The notes beneath the pieces were generated by a model. That model saw nothing but the letters and a program-made list of their open reading frames with translations. It did not search any database and was not told the origin of the DNA. From positions 1,240,001-1,304,000 of the forward strand of contig JALUTQ010000037.1 of assembly GCA_032718865.1 (NCBI GenBank): DNA of 64,000 nt, written 5' to 3'. Positions 44,086 to 54,583 of the stretch are shown here, piece after piece; within the stretch, counting starts at the first letter, position 1, and the number at the start of each line of letters is the position of its first letter. A program made the position numbers and the translations under genes. The DNA comes from Tilletia caries. Its lineage: Eukaryota > Basidiomycota > Exobasidiomycetes > Tilletiales > Tilletiaceae.

Positions 44086-45901
44086 ATGTCCTCACAAATT
44101 CGATACGCCGCCTTCTTCTTCATCTTTACCGTCTTCACGATCCTCTTCCTCCAGCTCCGTCTCGTCGTCCAGAACCCTGATTTCTCCATAATGGGCGAGG
44201 AGGCCAAGGACCGCTTTGAAGGCGAGCTCAACGTGACGGGGGAAGTCGAAGTGGTCGCTCCCAAGACCATGTCCGTCAAATCAGCCTCGCATTTGGACTT
44301 GCCCTCAGGTACGTATATCTCGCTCTGTCCATGCTTCTTGCGACCATGAGCACGCTGAAGCAGTTGGTTCTTTGTTCGCAGTAATCGGTGCTCGAGCAGC
44401 CGTCCTCGCTTTCCACTCGGTAACCCAATCAAGATCGTCCGAACCAGTCGAGCTGGCTTTCTATGAAGATGCCGCCCTCGGAAGGTCCTCTGTCAAGCGC
44501 GTCCTCATCCAAATACACGGCATGGGTAAGATCCAAAGTGAATATCTCTCCGTCCCCCTTGTTGCAGAATTCCTGATCAAAAGAGAAGGGGGTTCTCCTA
44601 TTTTCCAAATTTGGCGACAATTGTTCGTTCAACGAAATGGTCGTTTCCTTCTGGGTCTACAGGTCGAGAAGCATGGGTCAACTGGAAGCAAGCGTCACGG
44701 GCTCGGGCGAAGGCGGCAGAGAAGTCGCGTCACTTCAGCGTGAAGGACGTCCTTGTTGTCGCGCCTATGTTTGTGAGTGTGTGGTGCGCTGGCGAACGGT
44801 CAAGTCCGAACTCACACTCTTCACTTTGATCCACAGTTCAACGGAAATGACAAGGAGCGGTATAGATGGTCAGGGAAGGGCTCCACAGGGCCGCTGCTTG
44901 TCTGGAAAGGGAACGGCGTGAGTATGCACGTCGCGAACGTATTCCGCTGCAAACAGCATGGGCTCAGTCTGACGTGCTTGATTCTCTCGAATACATGGCC
45001 AGTGGGGAGACGGCGAATCGAATCAGTATCCTCACAAGCACAAGACTGTATCAAGCTTCGAAGCTCTCGACGCTATGCTGCTTTACTACTCAGATCGAAG
45101 CCACTTCCCCAACATTGAGTCGATTGTGATCTGTAAGTTGCGACAAACTCGTACTTGCGAAGCCGGTTTTACCGTTCACTGATCCGGTCCTTTAACTGTC
45201 CCCTCGATAGCGGGGCACAGTCTCGGTGGCCAGCTAGTCCACCGCTACTCCATACTATCCGACCTCCCACTCTCCTCCCCCGTCAAACTGTCCTTCCTCA
45301 TCGCAAACCCCTCCACCCTGCTCTACACCGACGGCGATCGACCCCGGCACAAGCACGACGCCTCCCCGCCCAAGCTCATCGAAGGCTACAACCGGTACAA
45401 GTACGGTTTGGAGGGCATACACGACAAGTTGGGCGAATACTATGAGCATCTGACCACTGCTCGGGCGGGTGGTAAGGCTCTCTGGGCGCGGTTCTCCAAG
45501 GAACGGAGGGTGCATTACGTGAATGGCGAAGATGATCGTGGGGTTGGCGATGAGCGTCCTCAAGCCTTTGTTCAAGGTGCGTTTTCGACTTTCCACTCAA
45601 TGAGCGTCAGGGTGCGCGGAAGCTGATTTGGGTATTGTGCCTTTCCCGCAGGCAAGAATCGCATGGACCGACTCAAGAACTACATAGCTTGGGCGTCATC
45701 CCCCGAACGAGGAGGAGCATGGCCAGCTCGACACACCGTCGAATGGGCGCCCGGTGTTGAACACGATGCCGGAGGCATGTGAGTTTTCGAACGCATCCTT
45801 TTTCTCTGTCCCCGAACTGGGCTGACTGTATGCCACAATGTCGCATTTCTCCGCGCAGTCTTGAATCGGAGGCAGGTTTGCGTCGTGCTTTCCTCGACTG
45901 A
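44086..45901 (+). CDS. Membrane-anchored alpha/beta hydrolase with GHSLGG lipase motif
   Basis: Eight exons (44086-44308, 44382-44525, 44663-44772, 44837-44917, 45003-45132, 45211-45576, 45652-45778, 45859-45901) give 407 residues in frame. A single hydrophobic helix near residues 8-27 (AAFFFIFTVFTILFLQL) suggests a type II membrane anchor. The hydrolase core has VLIQIHGMGREAWVNW with the oxyanion-type HG, VLVVAPMF, KTVSSFEALDAMLLYY and the nucleophile elbow SGHSLGGQLVHRYS. A C-terminal histidine in the VEHDAGGM context could complete the triad. The substrate is unknown; similar fungal proteins are annotated only as alpha/beta hydrolases. The acceptor of exon 5 (45001-45002) was chosen because it restores WGDGESNQYP and the downstream frame. 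Confidence 0.8.
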
Positions 45902-46273
45902 GAAAATCAAGCACCGCTCCGTCGCTAGCCTCAAGGACAATCATAGACGCGTGGTTCCACTTCTCACGGACGCTACCCAACTTATTCTCTTCCCTGGACC
46001 CTCGTCTGAAGAGTGGTCCCTGCTGTCTTCCATATACCTTTTCCGCCTCCTTTGTGATCTCTTTGTACTCTTGCACACTTTCTTCTTGTCAAATGGACAC
46101 TTGCTGAGCTCCTTGTTGTTTTGACACGTCACCTTGACAGACGGTTGACTTGGGGAGAGAGTGTACTGAGCGATACTGATACACCGGGAACGGCCTGTTA
46201 CATGGGAGAAAATTGCGAGAGGAAAAAGACATCAAGAGCGTGCTGAATGAAGTCCATGAGAGGTGCATCTGCT
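45902..46273. other. Convergent 3' region between hydrolase and FUR1
   Basis: No gene seen. Confidence 0.5.
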
Positions 46274-47319
46274 TCAATGGTTGGCCAGAGTTGCAAACAG
46301 GCGGTCTCCCTGCGAAAGAGAAACAAAAGGGTAAGCGGACCTTGTGTTATGCGATATATGCGGTAAAGCATACGGGGCTCAAAAGTAGGACTCACAGCAT
46401 CCCCCAGACCGGGAATCATCAAGCCTTGTCCATCGAGAGTCTTATCGATGTGTCCGCACCAGATCTCAACGCCGGGACAGGCGTCCAGGAGAGCCTGAAT
46501 GCCCTGCTCTGAGCCGAGGAGACAGAGGAACTTGATCTTGTTCGCGGGGATGCCCCAATCTCGGATCATATGCACGCAAGCCTGGCAATTTTTTTTTGAA
46601 AGTCCCGTTTGTGATCAGCCCTCTCGTTAGTTTTATGGTCGCTTTTTACGTGACACCAGCCAAACTACTCACAATTGCGGTTCCGCCTGTTGCGACGAGC
46701 GGGTCGACGATCAGGACTCGGTCCACCGTGGGTTGGGCGGGCAGCTTGGAGTAGTACTCGACGGGCTGGAGGGACTTCTTCTCGCGGAAGAGGCCTATGT
46801 GAAGGACGGAGGTGTCATCTGGTAGCAGATCGAGACATGCTGTGCCGTGGAAGGAGGTTAACTATATTAGCAGGGAGGGAGAAGATCAAGGTCCAAGTCC
46901 GGGAAAGGGACGTACCATCGACAAGACCGAGTCCGGCACGCAAGATTGGGACGACACCGATGCGCTCCTATGAAAGGCAAAGAGGCAGAAGGGAGATCAG
47001 TCACCAGATATAAAGGACGAATTCAAAGTATCCAGACTCGGGTCCCTCTCACCTTAACCGTATCCCCCTCAAAAGTAGCCAACGGCCCCTGCCCCTGCAC
47101 AGCCTGCACCTCCAAATCCCGTGTCGCCTCCACACACAACACCGTGGCCGCAGCCCTCGTGCGCTGCCGGAACGCGCGCGCGTCGGTCTCGGCCAGACGG
47201 AGGTGGGCGAGCTGGTGCTGGTACAGCGGGTGGTCGAGCACGTGCAGGGACGGGTTGGAGGGGGGCGCGTAGGAGGAGGTGCGTTCGGTGGCGGGGGTGA
47301 GGAGGGCGGTTGATGCCAT
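46274..47319 (-). CDS. FUR1: Uracil phosphoribosyltransferase
   Basis: Five exons: 47319-47053, 46967-46916, 46839-46673, 46581-46396, 46309-46274; 235 residues. The order matches UPRT: ERIGVVPILRAGLGLVD, HIGLFREKKSLQPVEYY, the PRPP loop VLIVDPLVATGGTA, and the uracil-binding end PGLGDAGDRLF. It converts uracil and PRPP to UMP in pyrimidine salvage and is the usual determinant of 5-fluorouracil sensitivity in fungi. An in-frame upstream ATG at 47454 would add a Pro-rich 45-residue extension; the start at 47319 is preferred. Confidence 0.93.
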
Positions 47320-48354
47320 GGTTGGTAGAGCGCGCGGGTAGTAAGGGGGCGGGGGGAGGGCTGGGGCTGGAGCTGGAGCTGAGGAAGGTTGCTGGGTCTC
47401 GTCCGCGTCGTCGCGCTGTTCGAGCTCGAGGATGGGTGAATGTGGTTCGTGCACCTCGGCCGAGCATAGCCGTTATCTTATCGCCTCACCTCGCACCTCG
47501 GGTGGCCGTCTTATTGCACGCCGATCCATCCAACGGAATCGAGTGGAATCGCGCGACACAAGGCAGCATGCTGAGCGCTGAGCGCTGGGATCGGAGGGTG
47601 TTGGCGCTTGCCACTTTGCCAGCGTGCGTACCGGCTGGGAAGAACTGAGAAGTGATGGGAAGCTCCGGCACAGCCTTGGTTAGCTGTTGCTCAGTCCAGT
47701 GGGTCGAACGTTCTCCCTCATCTGTCACGTTGTCGGGGCAGGGGGGGTCCTCATCGCTCGAACTCAGCACAACGGCTGGACATTATTATCAAACCACTGA
47801 CTGCGCAGGCAAGCTTGGGGAGAACAAGGGAGTGTCTTTATTCGGTCTAGCAATAGGGAGTTGAGGCAAGTAGATGGTGGTCCAGGGAGGAGGCGAGGAG
47901 GAGCGGCGTGAGACATGGGCACAACAGGAAGGGGAAGAAGGAGATCATTGCAACATGAGGGAGGGAGCTGAGAAGAAAAAGGAGAAGTCGAGGAGGGGGA
48001 GTGAAGTGGGAAGAAGTAGTGAGTGGGGGGTATACATATATTGGAGTGGAGAGGGAGTGGCAGAAGAAGGAAAAAAAGGAGTGCGAAAGATTGAACGAAA
48101 GCAGAGGAACCCGCGGAGGAGGGAGGTAGGATTGAATGAAAGAAAAGAAAAGCAGGACCGGATGTAGGATGTTGAGGCGTTGAGGACCGAGCTGGCTGCT
48201 GAAGCAAAGATGCTTGGAGGCGTGTGGGATGCGTGAAAGATGAAAGTCGTAGATGACATGTTGCGATGACACCGTTCATTTGCTCAGGCCGAACATTGGG
48301 CCGAACGTAAGGGCTTGTTTCCCTTCTTCTTCCCCCTGGAAGTCCATCCAGATC
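47320..48354. other. Intergenic between FUR1 start and RAS stop
   Basis: Strongly purine-rich on plus from about 47870 to 48150. No gene supported; FUR1 promoter and RAS 3' sequence are expected here. Confidence 0.5.
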
Positions 48355-49285
48355 TCACATCACGACGCAGCATGTGCAGCATCCGCCCTTGCGCTTCCCA
48401 TGTGGGCCATCTGCAGTTCCGAACCTCTCCATCCCACCCACTCCGCCCGGCCCACCGGCAGCTCCGGGACGGCCGACCGATTGCTGCTTATTGTAGCGTC
48501 GGATCTCGCGGACGAGGGAGTTGAAGGCGTCGTCGACGTTGATGCGTTGCTTGGCTGAGGTCTCGATGAAACGGCAGCCAAATTGCTTCGCGAGCTCTCG
48601 ACCCTCTTTTTGAAGCCGCGGGGTTTGGTGATGGAAATCGAAAGTTCCGTCAGCAACGGAAAGGGGTCTGTGCTCAGGGATAAAGGAGGGAGCCTCATAT
48701 GCGGGCATCCCAGAGGTATGTAGACGAAACTCACCGTGGTTGGTAACTTGCCGCTCGTACTCGAGATCACACTTGTTCGCGACAACAGTGACGGGGAAGA
48801 AGTCCTGGTCCTTGACGCGGAGGATTTGCTGGTAGAACGTGCTGATTTCGTCAAAGCTGTTGCGGGATGTGATGCTGTAGACGAGCAGGAAGCCTTCGCC
48901 GGCGCGCATGTACTGCTCTCGCATAGCACTGTGAGACGAGGGAAGGAGAACGAGATTGGTGAGAAGAGCTGGGACAGACACAGAGGCTGGGAGGGCTCGG
49001 CGCACCTGTACTCTTCTTGGCCGGCCGTGTCGAGGACGTCGAGCAGAGCAACTTCGTCGTCGATAACGCACTGCTTGCGATATGAATCTGTGTGTATCAG
49101 AAAAGGTAAGCATTGCCTCTGCCATCCTCCTGCTCCTGGTAGAAGGGTCACGCACCTTCGATAGTAGGGTCGTACTCGTCGACGAAGTGGGACTGGATGA
49201 ACTGGATGGTGAGTGCCGATTTACCGACACCACCTCCTCCGACAACGACGAGCTTGTACTCGCGGGGTGCTAGTGCGCCTGCCAT
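48355..49285 (-). CDS. RAS1: Ras-family GTPase with CaaX box
   Basis: Four exons: 49285-49156, 49087-49006, 48928-48735, 48605-48355; 218 residues. G1 is GGGGVGKS, switch I is YDPTIEDSYR, G3 is [17 protein letters not shown]4 is NKCDL and G5 is ETSAK. The hypervariable tail is Gly-rich and basic (GPHGKRKGG), followed by CCTCCVVM: upstream cysteines for palmitoylation and a CVVM CaaX box for farnesylation. This is a true Ras rather than Rho or Rab. It would act in cAMP/MAPK signalling at the plasma membrane. Whether it is Ras1 or Ras2 of its species cannot be decided here. Confidence 0.93.
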
Positions 49286-50626
49286 GACTGTGTGTTGATA
49301 TCGAGGATGCTGTGGGAAAGAGAGATTCGACTTGGAGGACCTGCTGTGAGGGAAAGGGGAAGCGGGCTTCGGTTCGTTGTTTGGGTGGAAGTTCAATCGG
49401 GTCCGAGCGGAGATGCAATTAGGGGCCGGCAGAAGATGAAGACGGGGAGGCGAAGGAAAGCCGCACTGGATTCGAGGGAGGGGGGCGAAGAGAGGGGGGA
49501 AAGACAGGGACGACCGCGAGCTGTGATGGTGTCGAACTGGGTTGACGTTTAGAAGTTCGTGAGGCGTGAGGTCCTCAAAAAGGGTGAAAGTGGATCTCCC
49601 AGCTCTGAAACAAAGGTGACGGGCATGAGACTTGTCTCGCTGAGACACCCGACCCTTGGGGCGGGGTCTCGTGACAAATGTGGTCGCTGCGAGTGGGAAC
49701 GGCCACCGCCGATGTCGATTTGGCCCTTCTTCGAAAGCTCCTCGCGCTGCAAGAAATGAAGATGGCAGTCTCAAAATCCGCAGAGCGCCTCAACCTGTGC
49801 ACTTCTCCCATCATGCGAAGTTTGAGCCTTTAGAATGCAGCCATTGACTGGGAATGAGGACCACTGTTTAGTAGTTTTGCAATGCAGTTTTTACTTAATG
49901 CATAAGCTCGCTCTCGAAGAACTTGACACCACCATGGAGCAAAGAGGAGTAGCCCAAACACCACCATTTTTTCACCACTACTGACAGGAATACAGCGGAG
50001 CATGCCTGCGGAATTTGGCGTCAATTGCGTTGCCTATCGATGACTTCCTTCGATTGCATAGAATCCATGGTGGTTTTCGGTTGCCGTTCTCACTCAGACC
50101 CCCGACATTTGTCACGAGACCGTCCTGCGGACGTCCCTGGCCCGCAGGCGGGCTCAGCGAGACAAGCATGAGACCGAAGACCCGGGGTCGTGCGTGGGGC
50201 GTGGGGTCTCAAGTGCAGTCACGTGGAGCACCTCTCTCCGCAATTCCCAACCTCAGTGACGTCTTGCGCTCGGACAGGTGGGACATGGGACAGCTTTCGC
50301 TCGCTCGCATTCATTTGGAGGGCCAAGGCAGCTGGACGGAACGAAGGGGAAGGTGTGTGGAGTGTGGACGCTGCTGTCTTTGACGAGGTCTTGGCCCCAA
50401 CACTCGCTGGTCCTCCTGCCATAGTGCGGCCGCCATCGTCATCATCATCTGACCCTCCTTAACCCGTCTCGGAATTGTCTCGCTGTGGACGCTGCCGACT
50501 GTCTGTGCGGTCGCTGTCCACTGGGTGTGTTCAGGGTGTTCTCGCTGGGTGGGACCGGGGACGGGGACTCAAGCCAGAACAAGACGCAATTTCCCAGCGC
50601 GGGGTGGGGAAGGTCTGGGGAACATA
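49286..50626. other. Intergenic with an imperfect inverted repeat
   Basis: RAS upstream region, then the repeat pair listed separately. No gene seen up to the small transposon at 50627. Confidence 0.5.
49624..50185. repeat. Imperfect inverted repeat, possible small transposon
   Basis: CTTGTCTCGCTGAG and GGTCTCGTGACAAATGT near 49630-49683 return in inverse orientation near 50105-50165, with an A/T-richer centre of about 400 bp. The arms are only partly alike and no clear target duplication is seen. Confidence 0.5.
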
Positions 50627-51352
50627 CAGAGACCGGACAGTGAGTGGGTCGAAATTCGCACATTTTTGCCGTTGCACACCTCCGAGCTCGACACACAATA
50701 CATAAACACCCTGCCTTCCAAAGAAATGAATTGTAGCTATCATAGATAGCAAGCACCTCCCGCTTGATTGAGGGTCATTGATAGCCGGGTCGTTGAGAAC
50801 GGTGGTGCTGAAGAAATGTACAGTTCAGAAATTTTTGGACAGTGTGTGGGTCAATTTTCAATCCATTGTATCGGGCGATCGATCGCGAAGCTCTTCTGAG
50901 TGAAGTTTGTCTCATCCAAAAGCGCTCATGGCGGATCGAACATCGACCCCCCAAAACTCGCCAACTACCCCTGCACTCCAGACCACCCAGCTCCTCAACC
51001 AGTGGACCAATTCACCTCAATACACCTGCTACGTTTTCTTCTTAGATAGTACTCCAAACTCTTTCTCTGTTCTGACACTGCTTATTCAGGTGGATTTGGT
51101 GTGGTTGGTGTTCAAAGTCGTTGTACAATTTTTTTTCAATGAATCTCGAAATCTCAGATCGACCTCGACCTGCTCGCAGCACCATAGCTCAGCCGTTAGC
51201 AAGGAAAGTACGTCTCAAATTTGCATGGCGGGGTCGCTGTGGGCTAGGGGATACAGTCCATGTGTTTGCGGCTACTTTTGTTGTGTTGTGTGGTAGTTAT
51301 GGTGACCGACCCACTCACTGTCCGACGACCCACTCACTGTCCGGTCTCTGTA
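50625..51352. mobile_element. Non-autonomous Fot1/pogo-like element (724 bp)
   Basis: Inverted ends CAGAGACCGGACAGTGAGTG at 50627 and 51350 with TA on both sides (50625-50626, 51351-51352). The right end carries the terminal motif twice (GACCCACTCACTGTCCG in tandem), as does the larger element at 25848-29074. Interior segments match that element: CATAAACAC...CCAAAG near 50700 and CAATGAATCTCGAAATCTCA near 51138 (also near 28860). It has no transposase, so it is an internally deleted relative with different terminal bases. Confidence 0.85.
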
Positions 51353-51538
51353 AGTCGCAATCCGTGAGGGAGATGAAGAGGTACTGCTGCCGTCGAATGC
51401 GTATATAAAGGCCGTCAGAAGCAAAACCGCATTCATCCAGCCCCCTGCCCCCCTTCTTCCAAAGTCTCGTCCCCTGACAAAGTATAACCATCCCACATTC
51501 ATCGACAGTCGAGAAGTAGCTACAGCTAAACCCACATC

Positions 51539-54156
51539 ATGGCCGACGTTCCCGAGGTACAGACGTTCCCCATTCCCGCCCGTCTGCAGGGCCAAGGCGC
51601 GGGCAACCACAAGCGTCCCCAGCCCCACATCGACGAGAAAACATACGAGAAGAACTACGCTGCCTCCCTCGCCGACCCTGACAAGTTCTGGGGCGATCTC
51701 GCACGAGAGACCATCAGCTGGGACGTCCCCTTCAAGACGGTGTCCTCCGGCTCTCTGACAGAGGGAGATATCACCTGGTTCCCAGAGGGCCAGCTCAATG
51801 CTGCATACAACTGCGTCGATCGTTGGGCCTTCAAGAACCCCAACAAGGTCGCTTTGCTCTACGAGGCCGACGAACCTGTGAGTCGCAAACGCTTTCCCAG
51901 CGCATTCGTCTGGAGTAGAGTGACTTGACGCGTTTGTTTGATTCCTACCTTTGTAGAACAACCACAAGGAGATCACCTTCGGCGAGCTCCTGAAGCAGGT
52001 GTCCCAAGCTGCCAACGTGCTCAAGAAGCTCGGCGTCAAGAAGGGTGATGCCGTCATCATTTACCTCCCCATGATTCCCGAAGCCATCGTCTCCCTCCTC
52101 GCATGTGCCCGCATCGGTGCCGTGCACTCCGTCGTCTTCGCCGGCTTCTCAGCCGAGTCCCTCCGCGACCGCGCCAACGACTGCGAGGCTCGCGTCCTCA
52201 TCACCACCGACGAGGGCAAGCGTGGCGGCCGGACTATCGCAACCAAAAGCATCGCCGACGCAGCTGTGAAGCAGTGCCCGGGGATCGAACACGTCCTCGT
52301 CGTACAACGCACGGGAGCCAAGGTCGACTTTGACGAGAAGCGCGACATTTGGTGGCACGAGGCTACCGCCAAGGAGCGATCTTACTGCCCGCCTACCATG
52401 GTCTCGGCCGAGGACCCGCTCTTCATCCTCTACACTTCTGGCTCGACCGGCAAGCCAAAAGGTGTCGTACACTCCACCGCCGGCTACCTGCTCGGCACCG
52501 CACTCACGGTCAAGCACGTCTTTGATGTGCACGAGGATGGTGAGTTGCGGGCTCAAAACTTGGACTTGGCGCGCATGTACTCACCTTTCTTACGCGCGAC
52601 GCGTCGTTTTGACACCGTACAGACAAGTTTGCCTGCATGGCCGACGTCGGATGGATCACAGGCCACTCTTACATCGTCTATGGCCCTCTCATGAACGGTG
52701 TCACCACCCTCGTGTTCGAGTCGACGCCCGTCTACCCAGAGCCCAACCGATACTGGGAGATTGTCGAAAAGCACAAGCTTACCCAATTCTACACGTGCGT
52801 ACAACGCGTGAAACGCGTCTTCCTCACGCGTCTGTCTACCTGTTCTCTTCGCTGACAATACCAATTCGGGACCCTTGTAGTGCACCCACTTCCATCCGAT
52901 TGCTCCGCCGCCTCGGTGAGCAGCACGTCAAGAAGCACGACTTGTCCTCCCTTCGCGTCATAGGTTCCGTCGGAGAGCCGATCAACCCTGAGGCGTGGCA
53001 CTGGTACAACGACCACGTAGGTCAGAACGAATGTGCCGTCGTAGACACTTACTGGTGAGCAGCGATAAAAAGAAAGACGCGTCCAATTTGACGTGTTCTT
53101 CACATGCGCATACATGCTAATAATTTTCTCGATTTTTACCAGGCAAACCGAGACAGGATCAATCCTGATCACTCCTCTGCCCGGAGCCACGAAGACGAAG
53201 CCCGGCTCGGCCACCTTGCCATTCTGGGGAGTCGAGCCCGTGATTCTGGACCCGCAGACCGGGAAGGAGCTCGAGGGCAACGATGTTGAGGGTGTGCTTT
53301 GCATGAAGCGGCCTTGGCCCTCGATGGCGCGGACGATCTACAATGACCACGAGCGGTTCCGTGATGTTTATCTGAATGCGTACAAGGGTGAGTAGTCTTT
53401 GGCTCTGTCCTGCATTTATTTGGGGGGAAAGGATGTTCTGACGCGACTTCTGTGGTTTGTTCCTTCAGGTTACTACTTCACTGGCGACGGTGCTGCGCGC
53501 GACAAGGATGGCTACATCTGGATCAAGGGCGTGAGTACATGCATGTCTGACTTACGTTAGGATGTCCCGTTGAGCCAAAGGATGGAGCGCTCTGACTCGA
53601 TATGCTCCCACCCTCCTTCTCCTTCACCCACTCGAACAGCGCGTCGACGACGTCGTCAACGTGTCCGGCCACCGGCTCTCCACCGCCGAGATCGAATCCG
53701 CCCTAATCACCCACCCCGGCGTCGCCGAGACAGCGGCCATCGGAATCCCCGACGAAGTGACGGGCCAGACCGTCGTCGCTTACGTGACACTCAAGCCCAA
53801 CTTTGAGATGGAGTCGGAGGAGGCCCTGACGAAGGAGCTGATTGTCACGGTTCGGAGGACGATTGGACCTTTCGCTTCGCCTAAGAAGATTATTTTGAGC
53901 CCGGACTTGCCGAAGACGCGCTCTGGCAAGATCATGCGTCGTATTGTGAGTGCAGCTGCTGCTTTTCGCCTGGGAGATGGTGCGTTTTCTGTTGCTACAC
54001 TGGCTAAATGCTGGCAATGTTGCCCTTCTCTTCCTCCCACAGCTCCGCAAGATTGCTTCGGGCGAGGCAGATCAGCTCGGGGACACATCGTCGCTGGCCG
54101 ACCCGAGCATCGTGGACAAGCTCGTCGAGCAGTATGAGAAGACCAAGGCCAAGTGA
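51539..54156 (+). CDS. ACS1: Acetyl-CoA synthetase
   Basis: Eight exons (51539-51877, 51957-52539, 52623-52794, 52881-53054, 53143-53387, 53469-53530, 53640-53945, 54043-54156) give 664 residues. Motifs: acetyl-CoA synthetase N-terminal [20 protein letters not shown]-loop [82 protein letters not shown], and the regulatory lysine motif [11 protein letters not shown]. It makes acetyl-CoA from acetate, ATP and CoA in the cytosol or nucleus. No targeting signal is visible. The frame is clean across all introns. Confidence 0.96.
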
Positions 54157-54583
54157 AAAAAAAAAAAAAAAAAAGCACACGAAATCAATGGAATATCCGG
54201 ATTCTTTCTTCTCCATTCGTATCCCAGGACCCCGTCGCAAGGAACAACAGTGTCTTTCGAAGCCAGTATCATGTATTCCACCCGCTTTGGTTTATCTCAC
54301 GTGCGCTGGTGTATGGAGGACAGCCTCTTCACCACTCCCTTGTCCTGGCCTATCTCCTATCTTCTCCCGAATCTCAGCTGTAGTCCTACTTCTTTCTGAG
54401 GCAACTATTCCCGCATTCTCATCACGAACGAAGGGTCTGTTGAATCGGACAAGCTGATGCCATTAATCAGTTAGTAATAAGGATGATACAGGCGGGTCGT
54501 CCGGATGTGATCCAGGAAGCCCGTGACCTAGCAGGCCACATCGCAAAAGGCGAGATGCAGAGCTCCCTCCGTCGCTCGTGAGC
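54157..54583. other. Convergent 3' region between ACS1 and the transporter
   Basis: Starts with an A-run of about 18 bases immediately after the ACS1 stop. No gene seen. Confidence 0.5.

Noticed and set aside
54156..54174. A-run after the ACS1 stop as evidence for a retrocopy
   Set aside because: ACS1 keeps seven introns, so it is not a processed copy; the A-run is a simple repeat in the 3' region.
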